Positions 1 to 6,161 of a DNA stretch of 16,478 bases are shown in pieces. This stretch comes from Peptococcaceae bacterium (lineage in GTDB: Bacteria > Bacillota > Peptococcia > Peptococcales > Peptococcaceae): positions 1 to 16,478 of the forward strand of contig JAFNVD010000111.1 in the NCBI GenBank assembly GCA_017383785.1, in the 5' to 3' direction. Below the pieces are notes generated by a model. The model made no database searches. It was not told where the DNA came from and worked only from the letters and a program-made list of their open reading frames with translations. The position numbers were made by a program, and so were the translations under genes. How positions within the stretch are numbered: position 1 is the first letter of the stretch; each line of letters starts with the position of its first letter.

Positions 1-534
1 GGCTGGATCAGTAATGCATTGTCACAGAATCTGCCGGTGAATGATACGCCGCTGGATATTGTATTGTCCGGCAAGTTTGCCAGTATTGGGCTGTGGGAAA
101 AAGTCACCGATGCCGATGTAAAAGAGGCAGAGGCTATTCTAGAGAAGCTTGGCATTATGCATTTAAAGGAACGCACCTACAATACCTTGTCCCAAGGGGA
201 GAAGCAGAAAGTCATCATTGGCCGTGCGCTCATCAGCAATCCGGAAATTATTATTTTTGATGAGGCTTGCAATGGGCTGGATATCTTTGCAAAACGAGAC
301 TTGTATCAGATTATTGAGAAGCTGGCCGAAGACAATAAAAGCATCTTTTTTGTGACCCACAATACAGATGAAATATTGCCAATGTTCAATAAAGCCCTTT
401 TGATCAAAGAAGGAAAAGTACATTCCAAAGGCGATTTGAAAGAAGTGATTCAGCAGGACAATCTGCAGGATTTCTACGGCAGTGAAGTAGATGTATTTGA
501 ACGCAATGACAGATTCTTTATTTTTGCGAAATAA
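1..534 (+). CDS. ABC transporter ATP-binding protein, 3' part
   Basis: The frame is open from base 1, so the gene starts upstream of the window and the 177 codons here are its C-terminal portion. Visible are the ABC signature LSQGEKQK (about residues 65-72 of the visible part), a Walker B segment ending IIIFDEA, a D-loop NGLD and the H-loop histidine in FFVTHNT. Walker A and the Q-loop lie upstream. It would hydrolyse ATP in the cytoplasm to drive a transporter. The compact single-cassette form with DEACNGLD resembles YlmA/ModF-like stand-alone ATPases, but the substrate cannot be told from this piece. An internal TTG at 19 is in frame but has no ribosome site and the reading continues before it, so it is not taken as the start. 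A hairpin terminator follows 26 bases after the stop. ABC ATPase identity is sure; subfamily is a guess. Confidence 0.93.
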   Translation, partial: GWISNALSQNLPVNDTPLDIVLSGKFASIGLWEKVTDADVKEAEAILEKLGIMHLKERTYNTLSQGEKQKVIIGRALISNPEIIIFDEACNGLDIFAKRDLYQIIEKLAEDNKSIFFVTHNTDEILPMFNKALLIKEGKVHSKGDLKEVIQQDNLQDFYGSEVDVFERNDRFFIFAK

Positions 535-560
535 CTTGTAAAAATAATAAATAAAATAAT

Positions 561-610
561 AAACCCGAAGTTGGCGGAGTGATTCCGTGATACTTCGGGT
601 TTTGTTTTTT
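561..610. terminator. Probable bidirectional Rho-independent terminator
   Basis: An 11-bp perfect stem (561-571 with 592-602, core ACCCGAAGT/ACTTCGGGT) contains a short inner stem CGGA/TCCG (575-578 with 584-587). A T-rich run to 610 follows on the plus strand. The bases just upstream (541-560) are A-rich, which gives a U-rich tail on the other strand. It lies between the convergent ABC ATPase gene and the hydrolase gene, so it can end both transcripts. Confidence 0.85.
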
Positions 611-639
611 ATGTCTTTGATTTTTAAATGTTGTTTTGA

Positions 640-1356
640 TTATGCAAGTTCCAGTACTTCTTCCGGTTTCAGCACAGTGCATGGAATACCGTAATTCAGT
701 AGCTGGTTGGAATAAAAGTTTTCGTTTTGTGTAATGACAGGGAAGGTGTTGTAATGCATTGGCACAATCTGTTTGGCTCTCAGTGCGCGAGCTGCCAGCA
801 TGGCATCGGATACGTCCATGGTGTAGTTGCCGCCGATTGGCAATAAAGCTACGTCAATACGGTTGGCATTGCCCATCAATGTCATTTCGTGGCTTAAGCC
901 GGTATCCCCTGCGTGATAAATGGTATAGCCTTCAGCTTTGATGAGAAAACCGCCGGGATTGCCCATATAAATCATCTGTCCGTCTTCTTCCAGTGCAGAG
1001 CTGTGCAGAGCGCTGGTCATTTTCACGATACCAAAGTCAAATTGATATGCGCCGCCGATGTTCATGCCGTGGGTATTGGTAACGCCTTTTTTGTGCAGGT
1101 AGCTTTCAATCTCAGGATTGCAGATTACCAGGCAGCCGGTGCGTTTGGCGATACTGACGGTGTCACCGATATGGTCGTGATGGCCATGGGTGATCAGGAT
1201 CACATCGGGGGTTAAATCATCGGCACTGATTTGTGCCATAGGGTTACCGGTGATGAATGGGTCAATCAGCAGATGTTTGCCGATTTCGTGGAAATTACCC
1301 CAATAGTCTTCGGTAATGATAGAAAAACATGCATGACCGTGAAATTGAATTTTCAT
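640..1356 (-). CDS. UPF0173 family metal-dependent hydrolase (YtkL-like)
   Basis: This 238-residue protein has the metallo-beta-lactamase fold signature of the UPF0173/YtkL family. It shows GHACF near the N-terminus, LLIDPF (29-34), the metal motif HxHxDH at His57, His59, Asp61 and His62, His118 in ALHSS, HAGDTG with Asp151, and PMHYNTFP with His201. Family length is about 225-240 residues, so it is complete. Such proteins bind two metal ions and are presumed hydrolases, but the physiological substrate is not established. The ATG at 1356 is preferred over the in-frame GTG at 1365: GGAG at 1365-1368 sits 8 bases before the ATG and overlaps the GTG. It lies 39 bases downstream of the 61-residue gene on the same strand and is probably co-transcribed with it. 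Family assignment is secure; function is not. Confidence 0.93.
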   Translation of the reverse strand: MKIQFHGHACFSIITEDYWGNFHEIGKHLLIDPFITGNPMAQISADDLTPDVILITHGHHDHIGDTVSIAKRTGCLVICNPEIESYLHKKGVTNTHGMNIGGAYQFDFGIVKMTSALHSSALEEDGQMIYMGNPGGFLIKAEGYTIYHAGDTGLSHEMTLMGNANRIDVALLPIGGNYTMDVSDAMLAARALRAKQIVPMHYNTFPVITQNENFYSNQLLNYGIPCTVLKPEEVLELA

Positions 1357-1364
1357 GAATATCA

Positions 1365-1368
1365 CTCC
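1365..1368 (-). promoter_or_regulatory. Ribosome binding site deciding the hydrolase start
   Basis: GGAG on the minus strand, 8 bases before the ATG at 1356. Its position excludes the upstream in-frame GTG (1365), which overlaps it. Confidence 0.7.
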
Positions 1369-1395
1369 AAATTATAACATGAGTACAGCAGTGTA

Positions 1396-1581
1396 TTACG
1401 TGTATGTGTGCAGTATTTGCTGCATGGCACAAAGCCACTGCTGAAAGATTGCTTCGTGTTGCGCTGCTTTTCGTGTGCGGATATATTGCTCCACAAAAAA
1501 CAGCTGATGATTGTCCAGCTGCTCCAGACACTCTTTGACCGGAAGCAGGGCGTCATCTTCGTAAATTACTTTGATTTGCAT
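1396..1581 (-). CDS. Small protein of unknown function (61 aa)
   Basis: I do not recognise this protein. The ATG at 1581 has a good Shine-Dalgarno AGGAG (1589-1593) 7 bases upstream; the same frame runs further upstream to 1686, but that extension has no ribosome site and would cross the terminator-to-gene spacer. The predicted 61 residues begin MQIKVIYEDDALLPV. They look soluble, with an acidic N-terminal third and a helical Gln/aromatic-rich remainder (QLFFVEQYI, AIFQQWLCAMQQI). There is no signal peptide, membrane segment or obvious metal motif. The gene lies on the same strand as the UPF0173 hydrolase gene, which starts 39 bases after its stop, so the two probably share a transcript. That it is a real gene rests on the ribosome site, the fit of the reading frame between neighbours and its protein-like composition. 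Confidence 0.66.
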   Translation of the reverse strand: MQIKVIYEDDALLPVKECLEQLDNHQLFFVEQYIRTRKAAQHEAIFQQWLCAMQQILHTYT

Positions 1582-1588
1582 AATGATT

Positions 1589-1593
1589 CTCCT
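1589..1593 (-). promoter_or_regulatory. Ribosome binding site of the 61-aa gene
   Basis: AGGAG on the minus strand, 7 bases before the ATG at 1581. It is the main evidence that translation starts there and not at upstream in-frame codons. Confidence 0.65.
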
Positions 1594-1669
1594 TTGTACA
1601 ATAAATGCGATAATACCATAATGCAAGCATAGCACGATTGAGCAGGGAGAATCCATGCAAAATTTATGG

Positions 1670-1707
1670 AAACAAAACTGCTGCACGAAAGACTCTCATG
1701 CAGCAGT
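1670..1707 (-). terminator. Rho-independent terminator of the PPIase gene
   Basis: On the minus strand a 9-bp perfect stem (ACTGCTGCA, 1699-1707 with 1677-1685) with a 13-base loop is followed by TTTTGTTT (1669-1676 region). It begins about 26 bases after the PPIase stop and separates that transcript from the small gene and hydrolase downstream. Confidence 0.75.
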
Positions 1708-1732
1708 CGGAATGTTGAAATCAAAGCAGAAA

Positions 1733-2254
1733 TTAAACGATTTTTGGCTGTGGATAGTCAACACCGAATGTTTCAACAGTCATTTCTTTGATGATTTCAG
1801 GAGATTTTGGTTTGTCGCCATAGCCTGTAGCTACTTCTGCGATACGGTTTACTTCATCCATACCTTCGATTACTTTACCGAATGCTGCATAAGCGCCATC
1901 CAGATGTGGAGCGTTTTTGTGCATGATGAAGAACTGGCTGCCTGCAGAGTCAGGATGCATGGAACGTGCCATGGAGATTACGCCCGGTTCATGTTTCAGA
2001 TCGTTCTGGAAACGATTCTGGTTGAACTCGCCTCTGATGCTGTAGCCAGGGCCACCCATACCGTTGCCGTTTGGACAACCGCCCTGAATCATGAATCCGT
2101 AGATTACACGATGGAAGGTCAGGCCATTGTAGTAGCCTTTGTTTACCAGGTGGATAAAGTTGTTTACAGTGTTTGGAGCAACATCCGGATATAATTCGAT
2201 TTTTACAGAGTTGCCGCTGTTCATTGTCATTGTAACAATTGGATTCTGAGCCAT
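1733..2254 (-). CDS. Peptidyl-prolyl cis-trans isomerase, cyclophilin type
   Basis: A complete 173-residue single-domain cyclophilin that would catalyse cis-trans isomerisation of Xaa-Pro bonds during protein folding. Family landmarks are TFHRV with the catalytic arginine Arg49, GFMIQGG (Phe54, Met55, Gln57), GVISMARS (91-98), GSQFFI (105-110) and HLDGAYAAFG (117-126). There is no signal peptide, so it should be cytoplasmic. The tryptophan often seen before LDG in cyclosporin-sensitive members is His117 here, as in many bacterial proteins. The ATG at 2254 is chosen because GGAGG (2264-2268) lies 9 bases before it; the frame upstream to 2320 is not protein-like. The gene has its own candidate extended -10 promoter (2298-2306) and its own terminator, so it is probably monocistronic. 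Confidence 0.95.
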   Translation of the reverse strand: MAQNPIVTMTMNSGNSVKIELYPDVAPNTVNNFIHLVNKGYYNGLTFHRVIYGFMIQGGCPNGNGMGGPGYSIRGEFNQNRFQNDLKHEPGVISMARSMHPDSAGSQFFIMHKNAPHLDGAYAAFGKVIEGMDEVNRIAEVATGYGDKPKSPEIIKEMTVETFGVDYPQPKIV

Positions 2255-2297
2255 TATAAAATTCCTCCAAAAAATAAATTTGTTTTTGCTGTGTGTT

Positions 2298-2306
2298 ATT
2301 ATAACA
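2298..2306 (-). promoter_or_regulatory. Candidate extended -10 promoter for the PPIase gene
   Basis: The minus strand reads TGTTATAAT, a perfect TATAAT -10 box with the TGn extension. The -35 region 17 bases upstream (GGTATA) is poor, which is tolerable for extended -10 promoters. Transcription would start near 2291, giving a leader of roughly 37 bases. Confidence 0.5.
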
Positions 2307-2450
2307 TAACATCCCGACAATATACCATAGGATTTTATAAATTCTTTCTGATTCTTTTAAAATCTTCACCGATATTTAGTTCAATTTTTGTATTTATAAA
2401 AGATATGGCACTATATTCAGAAAAAATAATACATTCCACTGAAAAAATAG

Positions 2451-2479
2451 CAGACAAAAGCAGGAATATGTGATAGAAT
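2451..2479 (+). promoter_or_regulatory. Candidate sigma-A promoter for the glucosaminidase gene
   Basis: CAGACA (2451-2456, four of six matches to TTGACA) and TAGAAT (2474-2479, five of six to TATAAT) are separated by exactly 17 bases. The start site would be near 2486, giving a leader of about 74 bases that contains the inverted repeat at 2493-2542. Confidence 0.45.
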
Positions 2480-2492
2480 AAGAATTAATTAT

Positions 2493-2542
2493 TCCCTTTT
2501 TTCGTGCGGTTTTTTTAGGATGCACATCGGTGAGAAAAGGGA
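2493..2542 (+). repeat. Leader inverted repeat before the glucosaminidase gene
   Basis: TCCCTTTT (2493-2500) is the exact reverse complement of AAAAGGGA (2535-2542). Inside it GTGC (2504-2507) can pair with GCAC (2522-2525). The structure would lie at the very 5' end of the predicted mRNA and leaves the GAGG ribosome site (2549-2552) free. There is no T-run after the 3' arm, so it is not a standard terminator. Role unknown; it may be an mRNA-stabilising hairpin. Confidence 0.35.
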
Positions 2543-2559
2543 GATTGTGAGGTGACTTT

Positions 2560-3783
2560 GTGCGAAAGAAAAAATGGCTGATGACGGCAGCAATGGCGTT
2601 ATGTTGTATGACAGGTGCCATGGCAATGCCGGTATATGCAGCCGAAACAACAGAGTTACAGCTTATTATCAATGACCGGCTGTATTTAGGGTCTGATGAA
2701 CAGGTAAGTGCACAGCTGATCGATGATCGTGTATATGTGCCGCTGCGTTTGGTAGGGGAGTCGTTGGATCATCAGGTACAATGGCTTGGTCAAAGCCGTA
2801 TGGCATGTATTCTGACTGATGATACGGCATCTTTATATCCGGAAGATGCATTTCCTGCTGTGCCGGAGGATGCACCGATTCGCGTATTGATTGATGGTCA
2901 GGTAGTGGAAATTGATCCTGACTTGGGAGAAGCATATATGCATGAGAGTGGGCGTACTATGGTGCCGGTTCGTGCAGTGACAAACAATTTGAATTGTGAC
3001 GTAGATTGGCAGGATGGTGTAGTATTGGTAACAGAAAAACCACAGGAAGTGATTGCACCGTCTGAGGAGCGAGAAGATCAGGTAGCCAATGTTACCGATC
3101 GCAATCAGGGCGTTACTACAGACCGAGAACCTCAGTCCGATTCTGAGGTATCCAATTTAGAAGACCCGTCGGTATATTATGGACTCACTATTGTAGGGGA
3201 TAGCATTGCTACTGCGGAACAGCTGACAGCATATCTGTACAGTAAAGAAGATCACATCAAATCTGTAATGGCGAAAAAGTATCCCGATTATGGTTTTATC
3301 GGGTTCCCTGAAGGTATTGCAGAGCTCTATATCGAAATCGGTAAAAAATATAATATTCGCGGTGACTTGGCTTTTGCACAGGCCGTAAAAGAAACCGGAT
3401 ATTTTCAGTTTTATGGTATTGTACGTAATGGCCAGAACAATTTCTGCGGTTTAGGTGCAACAGGTAAATTAAATACCGGCGAAGAACTGCAAAATGGTGT
3501 GGATCCGGAAAGGGCAGTGTACATTCCGGGTACCCATGGCATTACATTTGGCACCATGGCAGACGGTGTAGAAGCACATATTCAGCATTTGTATGCGTAT
3601 GCTACCAAAGATCCATTGCCGGAAGGCGTTGAGCTGGTTGACCCAAGATTTAAATATGTGACACGCGGGATTGCGCCGCAGTGGACAGGTTTAAATGGCA
3701 GATGGGCGGTACCGGGCAATGGTTATGGCGAAAGTATTATTGGTGATTATTGGTTTGAAGCGCTAATACTTGAGTCTAATTAA
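2560..3783 (+). CDS. Secreted stalk-domain (CuAO-N-like) glucosaminidase
   Basis: A 407-residue exported protein. Residues 1-28 form a signal peptide: MRKKK, a hydrophobic core, then cleavage probably near VYA-AE. Residues 31-158 match the copper-amine-oxidase N-terminal-like 'stalk' fold in two halves, with VYVPLRLVGESL (58-69) and TMVPVRAVTNNL (133-144). A polar acidic linker spans about 160-205. Residues ~240-405 are a glucosaminidase-type (GH73-like) domain with LAFAQAVKETGYF (270-282), where Glu278 is the likely catalytic acid, and NNFCGLGATG (293-302). It should cleave peptidoglycan glycan strands outside the membrane, with the stalk domain perhaps helping wall attachment. The start is GTG, with GAGG (2549-2552) 7 bases upstream. 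No terminator is visible before purE, 54 bases on. Domain calls are confident; biological role (growth, separation, lysis) is not. Confidence 0.87.
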   Translation: MRKKKWLMTAAMALCCMTGAMAMPVYAAETTELQLIINDRLYLGSDEQVSAQLIDDRVYVPLRLVGESLDHQVQWLGQSRMACILTDDTASLYPEDAFPAVPEDAPIRVLIDGQVVEIDPDLGEAYMHESGRTMVPVRAVTNNLNCDVDWQDGVVLVTEKPQEVIAPSEEREDQVANVTDRNQGVTTDREPQSDSEVSNLEDPSVYYGLTIVGDSIATAEQLTAYLYSKEDHIKSVMAKKYPDYGFIGFPEGIAELYIEIGKKYNIRGDLAFAQAVKETGYFQFYGIVRNGQNNFCGLGATGKLNTGEELQNGVDPERAVYIPGTHGITFGTMADGVEAHIQHLYAYATKDPLPEGVELVDPRFKYVTRGIAPQWTGLNGRWAVPGNGYGESIIGDYWFEALILESN

Positions 3784-3798
3784 GTTTTTATTTAAATT
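3770..3798 (+). promoter_or_regulatory. Weak candidate promoter for the pur cluster
   Basis: TTGAGT (3770-3775) overlaps the end of the glucosaminidase gene and is followed after 17 bases by TAAATT (3793-3798). Each box matches four of six consensus bases. It is the best pair near purE, but the area is AT-rich and chance matches are easy. Read-through from the upstream gene is the alternative. Confidence 0.25.
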
Positions 3799-3837
3799 TT
3801 TATAAAAATCAATGCAATCGTTAACAGGAGGGGTATT

Positions 3838-4338
3838 ATGGGAAATCCTAAAGTAGGGATCGTGATGGGCAGCGATTCCGATTTGAAAATCATGCAGGAT
3901 GCAGTGAAAGTGCTGCGTGACTTTGGTGTGGAAAGTGAATTGGTAGTAGCATCTGCACATCGTACACCGTACAAAGCATTGCAGTACGCAGAATCCGCTG
4001 AAGAACGCGGTATTGAAGTCATTATTGCCGGAGCCGGTGCGGCAGCGCATTTAGGCGGTGTATTGGCAGCGGTAACTCCTTTGCCTGTAATCGGTGTACC
4101 AATCAATGCAACAGCATTGAATGGTCTGGATGCATTATATGCTATGGTACAGATGCCTTCCGGTATTCCTGTAGCAACTGTAGCAATTAACGGTGCGAAA
4201 AATGCAGGGATTTTGGCAGCACAGATTTTATCTGTGAAAGAGCCTGAACTACGCAAACAGCTGAAAGCATACAAAGAGAAAATGGCTCAGGAAGTAGAAG
4301 CTAAAAATCAGCGTGTGCAGGAAGCAGTGATTGAATAG
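3838..4338 (+). CDS. purE: PurE, N5-carboxyaminoimidazole ribonucleotide mutase
   Basis: A complete 166-residue PurE that makes carboxyaminoimidazole ribonucleotide (CAIR) in purine biosynthesis. It has GSDSD (11-15), SAHRTP (39-44), AGAGAAAHLGG (64-74), PVIGVPI and VQMPSGIPVATVAI. SAHRTP is typical of class I enzymes, which rearrange N5-CAIR made by PurK from AIR and bicarbonate. No purK lies in the window, so PurK would have to be elsewhere. The loop usually written AHLPG in E. coli and B. subtilis reads AHLGG here. AGGAG (3826-3830) precedes the ATG by 7 bases. It is the first gene of the plus-strand purine cluster; 116 bases separate it from purM. Confidence 0.96.
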   Translation: MGNPKVGIVMGSDSDLKIMQDAVKVLRDFGVESELVVASAHRTPYKALQYAESAEERGIEVIIAGAGAAAHLGGVLAAVTPLPVIGVPINATALNGLDALYAMVQMPSGIPVATVAINGAKNAGILAAQILSVKEPELRKQLKAYKEKMAQEVEAKNQRVQEAVIE

Positions 4339-4350
4339 TGTTTTATATTG

Positions 4351-4440
4351 AATCGTGTTTTATGAAAGACACGATTTCATAAAGAGCAAGATGTTATAAA
4401 AATATGTTTATTATAACGGTGTAATACCGTTTCATAAAAG
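4351..4440 (+). repeat. Overlapping inverted repeats in the purE-purM junction
   Basis: Several inverted repeats share bases. AATCGTGT/ACACGATT (4351-4358 with 4369-4376) makes an 8-bp hairpin. GTTATAA/TTATAAC (4393-4399 with 4411-4417) and AACGGT/ACCGTT (4415-4420 with 4426-4431) overlap by three bases, so they cannot form fully together. TTTTATGAAA (4358-4367) is complementary to TTTCATAAAA (4430-4439), which abuts the purM ribosome site, and nine of its bases (4359-4367) also complement TTTCATAAA at 4375-4383. No T-run marks a terminator. It may be a processing, stability or translation-control element, or chance in AT-rich DNA. Confidence 0.4.
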
Positions 4441-4454
4441 GAGAGAATACAAAC

Positions 4455-5510
4455 ATGGCAGAGCAGAGTTTAACTTATAGTGGTGCAGGTGTAGATATTA
4501 CCGCCGGTAATCAGGCAGTAGAACTGATGAAACCACTGGTAAAATCCACATTCAGAAGTGAAGTAGTAACAGATTTAGGCGGCTTTGGCGGTTTATTTGC
4601 ACTGAACAAAGACAAATACGAAGAGCCAATTCTGATTTCCGGGACTGACGGTGTTGGTACCAAACTGAAAATTGCATTTGAAATGAATAAACACAATACA
4701 ATTGGTATTGACGCGGTTGCAATGTGTGTAAACGACGTACTGGTAAATGGTGCAGAACCATTATTCTTCCTGGATTATTTAGCTGTTGGTAAATGTGAAC
4801 CTGAACAGGTTGCAGAAGTAGTATCCGGTATTGCAGAAGGCTGCCGTCAGGCAGGGTGTGCATTAATCGGTGGTGAAACTGCTGAAATGCCGGGGTTCTA
4901 TCCTGTAGGCGAATATGACGTTGCAGGCTTTACTGTTGGCATTGTAGACAAAAAGAAAATCATTGACGGCAGCAAAATTTGTGCCGGCGATGTAGTGCTG
5001 GGTCTGCCATCCACAGGGGTACACAGCAATGGGTTCTCTCTGGCTCGTAAAGTTTTATTAGAACATGCTGGTTTAAAAATGGACGATGAAATCGAAGCAT
5101 TGGGCGGTGCAAAACTGGGCGATGTAATTCTGACTCCAACCAAAATTTATGTAAAAACCATTCTGGATCTGATTGAAAAAGCTGAAATCAAAGGTATGGC
5201 TCATATTACCGGTGGCGGTCTGTTAGAAAATGTACCTCGTGTACTGCCTGACAACGCGCAGGTACAGATTGACAGCACCACATGGCCAATTCTGCCAATC
5301 TTCCAGCTGATTCAGGAAAAAGGTAATGTAGAAAAACGCGAAATGTTCCGTACTTTCAACATGGGTATTGGTTTTGTTATTATCTGTGATGCAGAAAATG
5401 CTGAAAAAGTAAAAGCTGCATGTGCTGCAATTGACCAGCCTGTATATCAGATTGGTGCTGTTGTAGAAGGCGAAAAGAAAGTAGTAATTGACCAGACTTG
5501 CGAACTGTAA
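4455..5510 (+). CDS. purM: PurM, phosphoribosylformylglycinamidine cyclo-ligase (AIR synthetase)
   Basis: A complete 351-residue PurM that closes the imidazole ring of FGAM, using ATP, to give aminoimidazole ribonucleotide. Family landmarks are the glycine-rich ATP segment SGTDGVGTK (62-70), CVNDVLVNGAEPLFFLDYL (91-109), GGETAEMPGFY (139-149) and GLPSTGVHSNGFSL (183-196). Length matches the usual ~345 residues. The start ATG follows AAAGGAGAG (GGAG 4440-4443) by 11 bases, a slightly long spacing, in a leader full of inverted repeats. It is followed by purN after 35 bases. The product is used by PurE (directly or through PurK), encoded just upstream. Codon choice is strongly biased (GAA, AAA, GTA, CGT). 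Confidence 0.97.
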   Translation: MAEQSLTYSGAGVDITAGNQAVELMKPLVKSTFRSEVVTDLGGFGGLFALNKDKYEEPILISGTDGVGTKLKIAFEMNKHNTIGIDAVAMCVNDVLVNGAEPLFFLDYLAVGKCEPEQVAEVVSGIAEGCRQAGCALIGGETAEMPGFYPVGEYDVAGFTVGIVDKKKIIDGSKICAGDVVLGLPSTGVHSNGFSLARKVLLEHAGLKMDDEIEALGGAKLGDVILTPTKIYVKTILDLIEKAEIKGMAHITGGGLLENVPRVLPDNAQVQIDSTTWPILPIFQLIQEKGNVEKREMFRTFNMGIGFVIICDAENAEKVKAACAAIDQPVYQIGAVVEGEKKVVIDQTCEL

Positions 5511-5545
5511 TGTTTGCTTGTTGAGGTTGTATAAGGGGGAGTATC

Positions 5546-6157
5546 ATGGGAATTCGTATTGCTGTACTGGCATCAGGGCGCGGGTCTAACCTTTTGGCGA
5601 TTATGCAGGCCATTGGCGAAGGCGCAATTGATGGTGAAATCGCAGTCGTATTGAGCGATAAAGAAAATGCAATGGCTCTGGAGCATGCAAGAAAAGCAGG
5701 CATTCCGGCATATCATGTCAATCCGAAAGCTTTTGCAGATAAATCTGACTACGAGGCAAAATTGTTAGAATATATTACACAGGCTGATTGTCAGCTGATC
5801 TGTCTGGCAGGATATATGCGTATCCTGGGTGCGTATTTTGTAGGCAATGCCCCATGTCCGATTATGAATATCCATCCGGCTTTATTACCGTCCTTCCCTG
5901 GATTGCATGGGCAGAGACAGGCATTGGAGTATGGTGTAAAAGTAGCAGGATGCACCGTGCATTTTGTAGATGAAGGTATGGATAGTGGTGCAATTATTCT
6001 GCAGAAGATGGTACCGGTACTGGATGATGATACCGAAGATACATTGTCTGCCAGAATTTTAGTACAAGAACATAAAGCATATCCGGAAGCAATTCAGTTG
6101 TTTGCGCAAGGCAGATTAGAACTGGATGGCCGAATTGTAAAAGTGAAGGGAGAATAA
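5546..6157 (+). CDS. purN: PurN, phosphoribosylglycinamide formyltransferase
   Basis: A complete 203-residue folate-dependent GAR transformylase that transfers a formyl group from 10-formyltetrahydrofolate to GAR, giving FGAR. The N-terminal phosphate-binding segment is VLASGRGSNL (7-16). The catalytic triad is visible as Asn108 and His110 in MNIHPALLPSF and Asp146 in the segment HFVDEGMDSG, corresponding to E. coli Asn106, His108 and Asp144. The ATG follows an AAGGGGGAG ribosome site ending 4 bases before it. It is tightly coupled to purH, which begins 4 bases after the purN stop, with the purH ribosome site inside the purN end. Confidence 0.97.
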   Translation: MGIRIAVLASGRGSNLLAIMQAIGEGAIDGEIAVVLSDKENAMALEHARKAGIPAYHVNPKAFADKSDYEAKLLEYITQADCQLICLAGYMRILGAYFVGNAPCPIMNIHPALLPSFPGLHGQRQALEYGVKVAGCTVHFVDEGMDSGAIILQKMVPVLDDDTEDTLSARILVQEHKAYPEAIQLFAQGRLELDGRIVKVKGE

Positions 6158-6161
6158 AACA

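Larger units (their letters stand above)
2255..2559. other. Divergent intergenic region (305 bases)
   Basis: This AT-rich gap separates the leftward PPIase gene from the rightward glucosaminidase gene. It holds a candidate promoter for each, listed separately, and a leader inverted repeat close to the rightward gene. Between about 2310 and 2450 I see no gene, RNA or regulatory element. Short frames here lack ribosome sites and plausible composition. Confidence 0.7.

Noticed and set aside
1598..1626. Promoter candidate TTGCAT-17-TATTGT for the 61-residue gene
   Set aside because: The predicted start (~1591) would fall inside the ribosome binding site, leaving no usable leader.
1655..2194. 179-codon plus-strand frame over the PPIase gene
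   Set aside because: It mirrors the cyclophilin gene on the minus strand, whose motifs, ribosome site and terminator are all present.
2394..2672. Minus-strand frame of 92 codons across the glucosaminidase start
   Set aside because: It covers the promoter, leader and signal peptide of the plus-strand gene and has no protein-like features.
3784..3837. Guanine riboswitch or other known purine aptamer before purE
   Set aside because: The gap is only 54 bases, AT-rich, and lacks a recognisable aptamer core. The purC gap (12801-12975) was also read without finding one.
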